Positions 24,338-33,527 are shown, counted from the first letter of the stretch. The stretch is DNA of 64,000 nt from Spirochaetota bacterium (GCA_023398165.1 JAEWSQ010000011.1:1-64000), one strand, 5' to 3'. Numbers and translations: made by a program. The notes: generated by a model from the sequence alone, not told the origin.

Positions 24338-25345
24338 TCAGGAATTTTTCTGAGTTTTCTCCGCTTCTTTTTGAAGGGCAATTCTCTTTTTTCTAAATTC
24401 CATAATCGGATAATCACCCTGAAAAAGGAATTCGCCTTGTCCTATGCCGCTTGTCTTCGGGATTTGCGTATTAACAACACGTCTGTCCTGATGCGCAACA
24501 ATGAGATTGAATCTTCCTGCCGCCCACATGATGAGAGAACGTAAGAGAGGGAGCTTCATAAAATTCTGATAAAAGCGCAGATATAAAAGGGTATGTGTCT
24601 CATCCACAGGTACGAAGAGACCCAGTACACGGACTTTTTTTGCTATGCAGTTTTCCCACATGTTGGGGAGAATGCATTCAAGTTTGAAATACTTGTCAGG
24701 ATTCGGTACAGGAACTTCTTTTGGAGTTCTCGGAGTTGAACCGTCATCTACTTTATTATAGACGTAGTGAAAGAACATGGTATCTCCTTTCCATTCAAGT
24801 CCAGGACCTTCAACCAGGGTTTTATTTCCTCTGCCTATAGTGTTGTGATGAACAAAGGGAAGATGAACGACATCGAGCTGATTTTCAAGCACCTTTGTAT
24901 AATGATTGTCCCAGGGATCGACTACGGTTTTCCAATACTTAAAATCTTTTAAATCATCAAAAAACGGGGGAGGCGCGAGATTCTCAGGCGGATTGTCACC
25001 CCACCAAATCCAGATTATACCGTACTCTTCATGTACAGGATATGATTTCATTTTAAACTGCGGCGGAACCGGCGCATTTTTACCGTTTGCAGGAATTTTA
25101 GTACACCGGCCTGATACATCATACTCAAGACCGTGGAAGGGGCAGCGCATTTTATCATGAGCATCACCGCAAATGATTCCTTTCCCTAATGATGCTCCGC
25201 GGTGAGCACAGCGGTCATACAAGCACGATATAGTACCATCTCCGGTACGCCAAAACAACATTCTTTCACCCAGCCGTAAAAGGCTGACTGGTTTATTTCC
25301 AATTTCTCTGGACTCTAAAACCGCATACCACAAGTTTCTTATCAT
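24338..25345 (-). CDS. Rieske non-haem iron oxygenase
   Basis: A 335-residue protein resembling the alpha subunit of ring-hydroxylating or demethylating oxygenases. The Rieske [2Fe-2S] site is CAHRGASLGKG...CPFHGLEYD (C-x-H...C-x2-H, residues 46-70). The catalytic domain carries the mononuclear iron motif NQLDVVHLPFVHH (D-x2-H-x4-H), with the bridging Asp. No reductase or ferredoxin gene is adjacent. A dioxygen-using enzyme is unexpected in a mostly anaerobic group. The ATG has no Shine-Dalgarno, and TATTAT ends 6 nt upstream, so the message may be leaderless. Substrate unknown. Confidence 0.85.
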   Translation of the reverse strand: MIRNLWYAVLESREIGNKPVSLLRLGERMLFWRTGDGTISCLYDRCAHRGASLGKGIICGDAHDKMRCPFHGLEYDVSGRCTKIPANGKNAPVPPQFKMKSYPVHEEYGIIWIWWGDNPPENLAPPPFFDDLKDFKYWKTVVDPWDNHYTKVLENQLDVVHLPFVHHNTIGRGNKTLVEGPGLEWKGDTMFFHYVYNKVDDGSTPRTPKEVPVPNPDKYFKLECILPNMWENCIAKKVRVLGLFVPVDETHTLLYLRFYQNFMKLPLLRSLIMWAAGRFNLIVAHQDRRVVNTQIPKTSGIGQGEFLFQGDYPIMEFRKKRIALQKEAEKTQKNS

Positions 25346-25351
25346 AGTACT

Positions 25352-25357
25352 ATAATA
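25352..25357 (-). promoter_or_regulatory. -10 element of the Rieske gene, start codon 6 nt downstream
   Basis: TATTAT on the minus strand is followed by AGTACT and then the ATG. A transcript starting at the normal distance would begin at the start codon. The -35 is poor (a TTTACT-like hexamer upstream). The -10 is convincing mainly because no ribosome-binding site exists. Confidence 0.45.
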
Positions 25358-25554
25358 AACTGAGACAGAGAAAGAGTAAAGAAGAATTGATAAAAATGTA
25401 CTATGACTAAAAGAGTATAAATAGTATTAATGTCTTAAAGGTATAAAAGCACTAATACACATTACCTTACATTATACATATCAATTGCACATTTTACCTT
25501 CATGCCTCTTTTGCGCTTTGGATTTCTAAGGTATTATATACGGCGGAGGTGATT

Positions 25555-25959
25555 ATGGATTTCTCAATAAGTACCCCGGCTCTGCTTTTTTCTGCAATTA
25601 CTATACTGATTCTAGCCTATACAAACCGTTTTCTTTCTCTTGCTTCCCTCGTCCGTCAGCATATTGCACTGTATAAAGATAATCCTGATGAAAGCATTCT
25701 GCGTCAGCTTAAGAATTTCAGACAAAGAATTGTGGTAATAAAATATACTCAGATTGTCGGTGTATTAAGTTTTCTTTTTTGTGTTGTATCAATGTTCTGC
25801 ATTTTTTTGGGGTGGGTAATACAGGCAGAAATTGTTTTCGGTATAAGTCTGATTTTATTATTTGTATCGCTGCTTTTATCTCTACATGAATTGATTTTAT
25901 CAATCGGTGCTCTGGATGTTGAAATGCAGAAAGTATTTAAAAAAAATCCGAAGGAGTGA
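25555..25959 (+). CDS. DUF2721 membrane protein
   Basis: A 134-residue protein with three membrane helices: one near the N-terminus (ALLFSAITILILAYTNRFLS) and two in the second half (IVGVLSFLFCVVSMFCIFLG and EIVFGISLILLFVSLLLSLH). STPALLFSAITILILAYTNR and SLHELILSIGALDVEM fit the DUF2721 family; no function is known. ATG at 25555 is preceded by GGAGG at 5 nt; a GTG six bases earlier overlaps the ribosome site. The nucleotidyltransferase gene follows after 3 nt. Confidence 0.6.
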   Translation: MDFSISTPALLFSAITILILAYTNRFLSLASLVRQHIALYKDNPDESILRQLKNFRQRIVVIKYTQIVGVLSFLFCVVSMFCIFLGWVIQAEIVFGISLILLFVSLLLSLHELILSIGALDVEMQKVFKKNPKE

Positions 25960-25962
25960 AAT

Positions 25963-26748
25963 ATGGAAAAACATCATGAAGACACTATCAATATTTTTAT
26001 TGATAAATACAAAAACACGGAAGGCTTGCTTGCAGTGCTGCTTGCGGGTTCACTGGCTCACGGTTTTGCAAAGAGCAGTTCTGATGTTGATATTCTATTA
26101 ATCATTACTGATGAAGAGTATGAAAAAAAGAAAACTGAAAAGAAACTAGCTTTCAGTGTATGGGATTTTGTGACCTATAAGGGAGGGTATGTTGACTGTA
26201 AGTTCTTATGTCCGTCCTCCATTAAGCGTATTGCCGATAAAGGAAGCGATCCTGCCCGGTATGCCTTCAAAGATTCTGTTTTTCTTTTATGCCGTGATGA
26301 ATCTTTGAAGACACTTATTCAAAAGGTTAGTGTGTATCCTCAACATCAGTATGAAAACCGCAGATACCGGTTTGTTTGCCAGATACTTGCATGGAAATGG
26401 TATATGAGTCAGGCGGAGGAAAAAGAAAGCCTGTATCTGAAGTATCTTTCCGCCCAGCGTCTGGTTCTTTTTGCCTGCCGTAGCGTGCTCAATGAAAATG
26501 CAATGCTCTATCCGTATCACAAATGGCTTTTAAAGGAAACAGAGATGGCAAAAAATAAGCCCGGCGGATTCATGGGGATAGTGGAATCCTTTCTCTCGAA
26601 GCCTTCTTTTACTGGTGCACAGTCATTAGCAGATTCCATCTTAGCTTTTCTCGGTGTTAAGGAGCAGGAAGTTGACTGGTCTAATCAGTTCATGAAAGAC
26701 AGTGAAATGAACTGGATAGAACATGAAGCACCCATAGATGATATATAA
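25963..26748 (+). CDS. Nucleotidyltransferase-fold protein
   Basis: A 261-residue protein with an N-terminal polymerase-beta-type nucleotidyltransferase domain: LLAGSLAHGFAKSSSDVDIL contains GS-x10-D-x-D, and the third carboxylate is probably Asp in GGYVDCKFL. The C-terminal helical region (YRFVCQILAWKWYMSQAEEK, YLKYLSAQRLVLFACRSVLN) resembles that of aminoglycoside adenylyltransferase-like proteins. It would transfer a nucleotide to a small molecule or protein; the acceptor is unknown. It follows the DUF2721 gene by 3 nt. Confidence 0.7.
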   Translation: MEKHHEDTINIFIDKYKNTEGLLAVLLAGSLAHGFAKSSSDVDILLIITDEEYEKKKTEKKLAFSVWDFVTYKGGYVDCKFLCPSSIKRIADKGSDPARYAFKDSVFLLCRDESLKTLIQKVSVYPQHQYENRRYRFVCQILAWKWYMSQAEEKESLYLKYLSAQRLVLFACRSVLNENAMLYPYHKWLLKETEMAKNKPGGFMGIVESFLSKPSFTGAQSLADSILAFLGVKEQEVDWSNQFMKDSEMNWIEHEAPIDDI

Positions 26749-26769
26749 AAAACAGATGAAGGAGAAATA

Positions 26770-27234
26770 ATGAGACGAAAAGACCGCGAAATAACAAACA
26801 GAAATGAAATAGAAAGTATTATAGGTAAAGCGCAGAGTTTAAAACTTGCACTTAATGCAGGAGAGTATCCGTATATTATTCCGCTGAGTTACGGCTTTGA
26901 ATGGAAGGAAAAACTTATTTTTTATTTTCATTGTGCAAAGGAAGGCAGAAAACTGGATTGTATCGAACAGAATAATAAGGCGGGTTTTGAAATCGATGCC
27001 TGCGGTGAACTGGTTACAGGAGAAACCGACTGCGACTGGGGATATAAGTATGCGAGCATTATAGGAACAGCTCAGGTTTATGAGATTTTTGGAGAGGAGA
27101 AAGTACACGGGCTGGAATGTCTTATGGAGCATTACGGAAAGAAAGACAATCATACATTTCAGCCTCACGTTATGGAAGCAACAAGGGTATTCAAGATAGA
27201 AGTTATAAGCATGAGCGCAAAATCGCTGAGATAA
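26770..27234 (+). CDS. Pyridoxamine-5'-phosphate-oxidase-fold (NimA-like) flavoprotein
   Basis: A 154-residue split-barrel FMN-binding protein. MRRKDREITNRNEIESIIGK, LALNAGEYPYIIPLSYGFEW, IFYFHCAKEGRKLDCIEQNN and YASIIGTAQVYEI match the NimA / 5-nitroimidazole-reductase-like group. Such proteins bind flavin as dimers; nitroimidazole reduction is known for some relatives but cannot be assumed. AGGAG precedes the ATG. It lies just upstream of the gnd promoter. Confidence 0.8.
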   Translation: MRRKDREITNRNEIESIIGKAQSLKLALNAGEYPYIIPLSYGFEWKEKLIFYFHCAKEGRKLDCIEQNNKAGFEIDACGELVTGETDCDWGYKYASIIGTAQVYEIFGEEKVHGLECLMEHYGKKDNHTFQPHVMEATRVFKIEVISMSAKSLR

Positions 27235-27271
27235 GCATACAGACGCAACATCATCCTGGTGACTGCGTTAC

Positions 27272-27300
27272 TTGAACTGAGACGTATATCAATTTATTAT
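27272..27300 (+). promoter_or_regulatory. gnd-zwf promoter
   Basis: TTGAAC (27272-27277), 17-nt spacer, TATTAT (27295-27300): five of six and four to five of six matches to sigma70 consensus. Transcription would start near 27307, leaving an ordinary 5' leader with the ribosome site AAGGGGG. Confidence 0.65.
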
Positions 27301-27324
27301 TGAACAAAAGTAAGGGGGTGTTGA

Positions 27325-28719
27325 ATGAAGTATTCCATCGGATTAATCGGTTTAGCCGTTATGGGTAAGAATTTGGCATATAATATAGCAGATAAAGGTT
27401 TTTCTATTGCAGTGTATAACAGAACACCGGAAAAAACGCGGGAAACAGCAGCCGAATACGGGAAAAAAAATCTGGAAGGTTTTTACTCCCTTGAGGAATT
27501 TGTTCAATCTCTGGAAAGCCCCAAAAAAATAATTCTCATGGTAAAATCAGGCAGTGCGGTTGATGAATCTATTATGCATCTGGTTCCACTTTTACAACAG
27601 GGCGATATACTTGTTGACGGCGGGAATTCCCATTACGGTGATACAGCACGGAGAACTGCGGCTCTCAAAGAAAAGGGTATTTTATACCTTGGGACAGGAG
27701 TATCAGGCGGAGAAGAAGGCGCCCGAAACGGACCTGCAATAATGGCAGGCGGCAACATAGATGCGTATAAGTATGTTAAACCCGTTTTTGCTTCAATTTC
27801 AGCAAAGGCCGAAGGCGAAGACTGCTGCGGTTTTGTCGGTGACGGCGGGGCGGGGCATTTTGTAAAAATGGTTCACAACGGAATTGAATATGCTGATATG
27901 CAGCTCATTGGAGAATCATACGCAATCTTAAAAAAACTTCTCGGTCTCAGTGCTGACAGTCTTTCACAGGTTTTTGAAGACTGGAATAAGGGCGAGCTTG
28001 AGAGTTATCTCATAAGTATTACTTCAGACATATTCAGGAAGAATGACGAGGAAACAGGTCTTCCTCTTGTGGATGTTATACTCGATACGGCAGGGCAAAA
28101 GGGAACAGGAAAATGGACCGGGCAAATATCGCTCGAATTGGGAAGTCCTGTGCCGACTATTACAGGTGCAGTATACGACCGGTACTTATCAGCTAAAAAA
28201 GATGAACGGGTTAGAGCTTCTCAAATTTTCAGCGAACCTTCCAATCATGCTGTTTTCGGTAAAGCACTCATTGAACAGGTGAGAAAAGCCTTATATGCAA
28301 GCAAAATATGCGCCTATGCCCAGGGTTTCAGCATGCTCAAAGACGCCTCTTCTGCATATAACTGGAACCTTGATTATGCTCAGATTGCAAAGATTTTTCG
28401 CGGCGGGTGCATAATCCGGGCAAAATTTTTAACACAGCTCGCGAAAGAGTTCTCATCAGATAAAGGCCTTCAAAATATTCTTTTATCACCTTTTTTCTCA
28501 AACATTATCAAGGATTATGAAAAAGACTGGAGAACTGTAATTTCGCTGGCGGTAGAAAACGGCATTGCAGTGAGCGCTTTCTCCTCCGCTCTGTCATACT
28601 TTGATAATTACCGCAGTGCTTCAATGCCCATGAATCTCCTGCAGGCACAGCGGGATTATTTCGGCGCTCATACATACGAACGCATAGATAAAGAAGGCGT
28701 TTTTCATACCCGGTGGTAG
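27325..28719 (+). CDS. gnd: 6-phosphogluconate dehydrogenase, decarboxylating
   Basis: A 464-residue enzyme converting 6-phosphogluconate to ribulose-5-phosphate and CO2, normally with NADP+. The Rossmann motif is IGLIGLAVMGKNLAYNIADK with NRTPEKT for the 2'-phosphate. GVSGGEEGARNGPAIMAG and GGAGHFVKMVHNGIEYADMQ carry catalytic Lys and Glu residues. The C-terminal substrate loop (FGAHTYERIDKEGVFHTRW) is complete, and length is typical. It stands first in an operon with zwf 34 nt downstream. AAGGGGGTG precedes the ATG. Confidence 0.95.
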   Translation: MKYSIGLIGLAVMGKNLAYNIADKGFSIAVYNRTPEKTRETAAEYGKKNLEGFYSLEEFVQSLESPKKIILMVKSGSAVDESIMHLVPLLQQGDILVDGGNSHYGDTARRTAALKEKGILYLGTGVSGGEEGARNGPAIMAGGNIDAYKYVKPVFASISAKAEGEDCCGFVGDGGAGHFVKMVHNGIEYADMQLIGESYAILKKLLGLSADSLSQVFEDWNKGELESYLISITSDIFRKNDEETGLPLVDVILDTAGQKGTGKWTGQISLELGSPVPTITGAVYDRYLSAKKDERVRASQIFSEPSNHAVFGKALIEQVRKALYASKICAYAQGFSMLKDASSAYNWNLDYAQIAKIFRGGCIIRAKFLTQLAKEFSSDKGLQNILLSPFFSNIIKDYEKDWRTVISLAVENGIAVSAFSSALSYFDNYRSASMPMNLLQAQRDYFGAHTYERIDKEGVFHTRW

Positions 28720-28753
28720 AAGGAATTTCATCGAATACTACGAGGAGAAATCT

Positions 28754-30250
28754 ATGAGTAAAGCTTTAAATAATGAGAAACTTTCCGCCGTATTTGTCAT
28801 ATTCGGAGCAACAGGAGATTTAACACACCGGAAGCTCATGAGCGCTCTCTATAATCTTGTACGCGATGATCTTATAAGTGAGAAATTTGCCGTTGTTGCG
28901 ATCGGACGGCGGGATATAAGCGAAGAAGAATACAAAGAAAGTGTTCACGAATCCATTATAAAGCATTCCAGAAATCCGGTTGATGCACAGGTATGGCTTA
29001 AACTGTATGCTATGATACGCTACTATAAATTTGATTTTACCCGTAGTGAAGGATACGCCGAACTCCATGAATACTTGCGGAAGACTGATCGTGAATCGGA
29101 TGCAGGGGGAAATAGAGTTTTTTATTTGGCCGTGGCGCCTGAGTATTTTGAAACCATAGTAAAAGGCATACAGGGCGGAAAGATGGCAGACCGCTGCGGA
29201 GGTTTCTGCCGCTGTGTTATAGAAAAACCGTTCGGTAAGGATCTGTCTACAGCGCGGAAACTTAATGATGCCATTTTAGAGGTTTTCCCGGAAAAAGATA
29301 TTTACCGTATAGATCATTATCTTGGGAAAGATATGATACAGAATATCATGGTTCTCCGTTTCTGCAATCCAATATTCGAATCGATGTGGAATAACCGCTA
29401 CATAGATAATGTACAAATATCATTGACAGAAACACTCGGGGTTGAAACACGCGGAGATTATTACGAAAACTCCGGAGCAATGAGGGATATGGTTCAGAAC
29501 CATATAATGCAGATCCTGTCAATGGTAGCAATGGAACCTCCGGTGAATTTGAAGATGGATTCCATCCGCAATGAAAAGCAGAAAGTTCTCGAGGCAATTG
29601 AAGATATTGACTGTACATTTCTTGAAAACAATGTTGTTTTCGGTCAGTATGATGAAGGAGTCATAGACGGAAAGGAGGTATGCGCCTACCGCAGTGAAAT
29701 GAAGGTTAGTAAAGAATCTGAAACAGAAACCTTTGTGGCGCTGAAACTGCATATAAATAATTTCAGATGGGCGGGAACTCCGTTTTATATTAGGACGGGT
29801 AAACGGCTCAAGAAATCATCAGGAGAAATTATTATTCAATTTAAAGATCTGCCTCATACACTGTTTAAAAAAGAAAACGCCAATGCACAGCCAAATCTTC
29901 TAGTGCTGCGCATCCAGCCCAAGGTAGGTGTGTTTTTCCAGTTTAATACCAAGGATTTTACGTCTCACAGCGGAATAATTCCCTCTATTATGGATACAAG
30001 CTCTGCAAGCTCCGCCCAGGGAAATACACCCGAAGCCTACGAGAGGCTCATATACGATATTTTACGGGGCGATGCTTCTCTCTTTTCCAGATGGGATGAA
30101 GTGGAATCGGCATGGATCATTGCAGATAAATTAATACACTACCGCGAACAGAAAAAAAGCTCATTTCCTAATTACCGTGCGGGAAGCATGGGACCTGAAA
30201 GAGCGGAGGAGCTTGTAAAAAAAGACGGGAGAGTCTGGCGCGAAATATAA
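28754..30250 (+). CDS. zwf: Glucose-6-phosphate 1-dehydrogenase
   Basis: A 498-residue first enzyme of the oxidative pentose phosphate pathway, making 6-phosphoglucono-lactone and NADPH. Motifs are FVIFGATGDLTHRKLMSALY (cofactor binding), CVIEKPFGKDL and YRIDHYLGKDMIQNIMVLRF with the catalytic His. Full length with a normal C-terminus (NYRAGSMGPERAEELV). AGGAG lies before the ATG. It is co-transcribed with gnd; no separate 6-phosphogluconolactonase gene is seen next to them. Confidence 0.95.
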   Translation: MSKALNNEKLSAVFVIFGATGDLTHRKLMSALYNLVRDDLISEKFAVVAIGRRDISEEEYKESVHESIIKHSRNPVDAQVWLKLYAMIRYYKFDFTRSEGYAELHEYLRKTDRESDAGGNRVFYLAVAPEYFETIVKGIQGGKMADRCGGFCRCVIEKPFGKDLSTARKLNDAILEVFPEKDIYRIDHYLGKDMIQNIMVLRFCNPIFESMWNNRYIDNVQISLTETLGVETRGDYYENSGAMRDMVQNHIMQILSMVAMEPPVNLKMDSIRNEKQKVLEAIEDIDCTFLENNVVFGQYDEGVIDGKEVCAYRSEMKVSKESETETFVALKLHINNFRWAGTPFYIRTGKRLKKSSGEIIIQFKDLPHTLFKKENANAQPNLLVLRIQPKVGVFFQFNTKDFTSHSGIIPSIMDTSSASSAQGNTPEAYERLIYDILRGDASLFSRWDEVESAWIIADKLIHYREQKKSSFPNYRAGSMGPERAEELVKKDGRVWREI

Positions 30251-30261
30251 AAGGAAAAATT

Positions 30262-30906
30262 ATGATAATTACAGTTAATTCAGAAAAGATGTACGATATC
30301 TCCATGCCCATAGAGGAAGGCATGAAGGTGTACAAGGGCAAAAAGGAGAAAAAACCTCATATAAAAGTATTCTCCGATATGAAAACGGGTACTTCATTTG
30401 AAAGCCTTATTACCATGAATCTTCATACCGGTACCCATATTGATTCTCCCCTTCACATGATCGAGGGTGGCTGTGATCTGGAAACTCTGCCGCTTACTTC
30501 TCTGTTCACGGTATGCAAGGTTCTCGACTTCACACAGTGTATTGACTCAATCGGAAAAGAGGATCTGGAATCCCGTGACATTAAGCGCGGCGACTTTATT
30601 GTATTAAAAACAAAAAATTCCTTCACTGATATTCTTGAGGGAAATTATATCTACCTTAATAAAACAGGTGCGTCATACCTTGCCGAAAAGAAAATTAAAG
30701 GGGTGGGAATCGATGCGCTCGGCATAGAAAGGGCGCAAAACGGTCATGAAACCCATTTAGCTCTCATGAATAAGGGCGTTTTAATTATTGAGGGACTGTG
30801 CCTCTCCCATGTTCCCGAAGGAACATATGCATTATCAGCTTTTCCGTTACACATTAAAGGGGTGGAAGCTTCGCCGATACGGGCGGTTCTCATCGAATTG
30901 GCTTAA
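30262..30906 (+). CDS. Cyclase-family metal hydrolase (kynurenine formamidase-like)
   Basis: A 214-residue member of the cyclase superfamily. The metal-binding signature MNLHTGTHIDSPLHMIEGG (H-x-GTH-x-D-x-P-x-H) is complete, with IGKEDLESRDIKRGDFIVLK and GVGIDALGIERAQNGHETHL following. Relatives hydrolyse N-formylkynurenine or other amide or lactone bonds. Its place 11 nt after zwf makes it tempting to propose hydrolysis of a sugar lactone, but that is only context. The ATG follows AAAGGA. Confidence 0.75.
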   Translation: MIITVNSEKMYDISMPIEEGMKVYKGKKEKKPHIKVFSDMKTGTSFESLITMNLHTGTHIDSPLHMIEGGCDLETLPLTSLFTVCKVLDFTQCIDSIGKEDLESRDIKRGDFIVLKTKNSFTDILEGNYIYLNKTGASYLAEKKIKGVGIDALGIERAQNGHETHLALMNKGVLIIEGLCLSHVPEGTYALSAFPLHIKGVEASPIRAVLIELA

Positions 30907-30988
30907 GGGTAGGAGTAAATACTGATAGACTTTCAATTATCACTTACAGTATACTGAAACTGATATACAAGTACACTGGAGGATTATA

Positions 30989-31612
30989 ATGAAAGCAGTT
31001 GAAAGAACAGATGAACATCACATACTAAAACATACTCATTTTATGTCGCTCCCCGATAAACATACCTATAACGTTGTTTTTTTCGGAGATTCAATAACCC
31101 GGCGCTGGGAGGATAATATTGAACTTTGGAATCAATACTTTTCCTCTTTTAATCCTCTAAATATGGGTGTAGGAATGGATACCCTTGAAAACATGCTCTG
31201 GCGGGTTCAAAACGGACAGCTCGACGGCTTAAAACCTTCCCTCATACTGCTGCTTGCAGGAACAAATAATATTACCCAGTCTCCGGTAGACTATATTGCA
31301 AAAGGCATTATCTATCTGGCTAAGGAAATACAAAAAAAATGTCCAAAATCAAAATTGGTCATCTGCGGACTCCTTCCCCGTGTGCAGGATGACAGCGGCG
31401 TCGACTGCAGAAAAAAGGTTGATGAAGTTAATGAGCTGCTGAAGCCCCTGAGTAAAACGGAGGGATTCCCGTATTTCTATTACGGCGACAAGCTTCTTGC
31501 ACAAGACGGAAGCGTTGACAGAAGAGTGCAGGAAGACGGTCTGCATTTAAATGCTGAAGGGTACAAAATTGCAGGTCCTATTTTGAAACAACTCATAGAA
31601 AGTATGCTATAA
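30989..31612 (+). CDS. SGNH/GDSL-family hydrolase
   Basis: A 207-residue cytoplasmic hydrolase resembling platelet-activating-factor acetylhydrolase beta subunits. Block I VVFFGDSITRRW (nucleophile Ser), block II PLNMGVGMDTLENMLWRV with Gly, block III LLLAGTNNIT with Asn, and block V EDGLHLNAEGYKIAGP with Asp and His are all present. No signal peptide. It would cleave an ester of a lipid or sugar; the substrate is unknown. GGAGG precedes the ATG. The 3' end contains the promoter of the following lipoprotein gene. Confidence 0.8.
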   Translation: MKAVERTDEHHILKHTHFMSLPDKHTYNVVFFGDSITRRWEDNIELWNQYFSSFNPLNMGVGMDTLENMLWRVQNGQLDGLKPSLILLLAGTNNITQSPVDYIAKGIIYLAKEIQKKCPKSKLVICGLLPRVQDDSGVDCRKKVDEVNELLKPLSKTEGFPYFYYGDKLLAQDGSVDRRVQEDGLHLNAEGYKIAGPILKQLIESML

Positions 31613-31613
31613 T
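31605..31613 (+). promoter_or_regulatory. Extended -10 promoter inside the SGNH gene end
   Basis: TGCTATAAT is a perfect extended -10 (TGnTATAAT). It ends 6 nt before the ATG at 31620, which lies where transcription should begin. A TTGAAA 19 nt upstream may add -35 contacts. No ribosome-binding site lies between, so the downstream gene should be leaderless. Confidence 0.65.
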
Positions 31614-31619
31614 GTGTTC

Positions 31620-32162
31620 ATGAAAAAGGTGCGCATCAAGCGTTTTCTATACAGTTCTCTTTGTGTTTTATTTTTATTTTGCTTCTCCTGCCGGCCGGTA
31701 CAGCCCTCATATGAGCTTACAAAAGATTTTTTGGGTTATGGTGTTTCTATTGAGAAACCATCTAAATCATATACAAAAGCTTCAGACAGATATACGTATG
31801 TTTTTGATGTATGGTCTCTTCCGCCTTCTTATACAAAAAAGATCAATAAACAGTTTTTAAAAATTTCACAGAACTGTCCTGATTTTAAAGACAGTGAGCT
31901 TTCTTTTATACGATGGACTTCACTTCCTATGGAGGATGTCAATATGAAGTATTTCCGTTCTTCCCTGCTGGAAGATAACGAAGGCATCCAGGTGGTTCAG
32001 GAAATTGAAATATTAATGAAAGCTGTATTACGTGAAAAAGGGAACTATTATAGTTATGCGGTATCGAATGCACAGGATCCTATGAATGCACAAGTTCTTT
32101 GCTTTGCGGTGTATTGCTCAGAACGAAAACTTCTAATTGTATTAAAACGGACGAAAGAATAA
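31620..32162 (+). CDS. Small lipoprotein of unknown function
   Basis: A 180-residue protein with signal MKKVRIKRFLYSSLCVLFLF followed by CFSC, an acceptable lipobox, so it should be lipid-anchored at residue Cys-24. The mature part (YELTKDFLGYGVSIEKPSKS, YTYVFDVWSLPPSYTKKINK and YYSYAVSNAQDPMNAQVLCF) shows no known domain. ATG at 31620 is chosen because it starts the signal and sits at the predicted transcription start; a GTG six bases upstream also lacks a ribosome site. Confidence 0.65.
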   Translation: MKKVRIKRFLYSSLCVLFLFCFSCRPVQPSYELTKDFLGYGVSIEKPSKSYTKASDRYTYVFDVWSLPPSYTKKINKQFLKISQNCPDFKDSELSFIRWTSLPMEDVNMKYFRSSLLEDNEGIQVVQEIEILMKAVLREKGNYYSYAVSNAQDPMNAQVLCFAVYCSERKLLIVLKRTKE

Positions 32163-32164
32163 TC

Positions 32165-32193
32165 TTGACCTCTTTGTCTTTTCTGTGTAGAAT
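32165..32193 (+). promoter_or_regulatory. aroA promoter
   Basis: TTGACC (32165-32170), exactly 17 nt, then TAGAAT (32188-32193). The hexamers match sigma70 consensus at five of six positions each. The expected start near 32200 gives a 35-nt leader containing CCGGAG, in contrast to the leaderless genes nearby. Confidence 0.75.
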
Positions 32194-32234
32194 CGCCCTG
32201 TTACTATAAAAAGATACAAATCCGGAGTAATAGT

Positions 32235-33515
32235 ATGGATGTTGAATTAACCCGCCGGGTAAAACCGCTTTCGGTGCAGCACGCTGATATTTCTGTCCCC
32301 CCTTCAAAGGCTCATACACTTAGAGCTCTTTTATTGGCATCTGTAGCCCGCGGTACGTCAGTAATAACAAATCCTCTCATGGGTGAAGATCAAAAGAATC
32401 TAATAGCATGCTTGAAAAACCTGGGAGTTCCGGTATCAGTCAGTAATAATTCAATAACTGTTACCGGTACAGGCGGAACATTTACTCCCATTTGTGAAGA
32501 ACTCAACTGCGGGGAGTCTGGAGTTGCAATGAATTTCTTGAGCGCGTTATGTCCCTTTTCATTAAAGCCTGTTGTACTAACCGGAAAGGAAGGCTTACTG
32601 AAGCGTCCTGTAGGCGAAATAGTAAGCGGTTTGCTCAGGCTCGGTGCGGATATCAGTTATGAGGATACAGAAAATTATCCTCCTCTGCGAATAAAACCGT
32701 CACCCTTACGGGGCGGGAAAACTGAGATGAAAGGAGCCTTCACCTCGCAGTACTTCAGTTCGCTTACCATTGCCTCCGCGCTTGCGGGGGAGGACGTGGA
32801 AATTAATTGTACCGATGAAATGTCTGAAAAACCGTATTACGATATAACTCTCGAGATGATGGAAAAATTCGGGGTAAAGGTCAGTAATCAGGAGTATAAA
32901 CGGATGCTCATTGAATCCGGTCAGTACTATACTTCATGTACTATTGCCGTCGAAGGTGATTATTCGAGCGCCTCGTATTTTTTCGAGGCTGCAGCGGTCT
33001 GCGGCATCACAGTACATTTGTCAAATATGAATGAAAATTCTGTGCAGGGTGATAAGAAAATAATTGAATATATGAAAGACATGGGCTGTACTATTCAAAA
33101 AAACGGCAGTGTCCTTGCTGTAAGAGGCGGAAAACTAAAGCCCCTCATAGCAGACTGCAATGGAACACCGGATCTTGTTCCGACGCTTGCCGTCTGTGCG
33201 GCCTTTGCAGAGGGGAAGAGCCTTTTAAAAAATGTCGCGCATTTGAAATTCAAAGAGTGCGACAGAATTACAGCTGTTTGTACTGAACTTGCAAAAATGG
33301 GAATACACGCCGAACTTGAAGGCAGTGATCTTGCGGTCTACGGCTCCAGAGAAAAAATACATGCGGCTGCAATACACTCGCACAACGATCACCGTATTGC
33401 TATGAGTTTTGCCGTGCCCGGTTTACTGCTCAGCGGCCAGACGATAGCCCATCCTGAGTGTGTTTCAAAATCCTTCCCTGATTTTTGGGAGGTTTTGAAT
33501 ACCTTTACTACGTAA
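32235..33515 (+). CDS. aroA: 3-phosphoshikimate 1-carboxyvinyltransferase (EPSP synthase)
   Basis: A 426-residue enzyme joining shikimate-3-phosphate and phosphoenolpyruvate in the chorismate pathway. Visible motifs: PPSKAHTLRALLLASVARGT (substrate-binding Lys and Arg), ELNCGESGVAMNFLSALCP, LLKRPVGEIVSGLLRLGAD, LVPTLAVCAAF, FKECDRITAV and SHNDHRIAMSFAV. The N-terminal SKAHTLR departs from the common SKSxSxR, and the glycine-rich region CGESGVAMNF departs from the usual GNAGTxMR, so it belongs to a divergent class. Length is normal. Its product leads to chorismate, the substrate of the pabBC fusion downstream. Confidence 0.9.
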   Translation: MDVELTRRVKPLSVQHADISVPPSKAHTLRALLLASVARGTSVITNPLMGEDQKNLIACLKNLGVPVSVSNNSITVTGTGGTFTPICEELNCGESGVAMNFLSALCPFSLKPVVLTGKEGLLKRPVGEIVSGLLRLGADISYEDTENYPPLRIKPSPLRGGKTEMKGAFTSQYFSSLTIASALAGEDVEINCTDEMSEKPYYDITLEMMEKFGVKVSNQEYKRMLIESGQYYTSCTIAVEGDYSSASYFFEAAAVCGITVHLSNMNENSVQGDKKIIEYMKDMGCTIQKNGSVLAVRGGKLKPLIADCNGTPDLVPTLAVCAAFAEGKSLLKNVAHLKFKECDRITAVCTELAKMGIHAELEGSDLAVYGSREKIHAAAIHSHNDHRIAMSFAVPGLLLSGQTIAHPECVSKSFPDFWEVLNTFTT

Positions 33516-33527
33516 TCTTGCACAATT

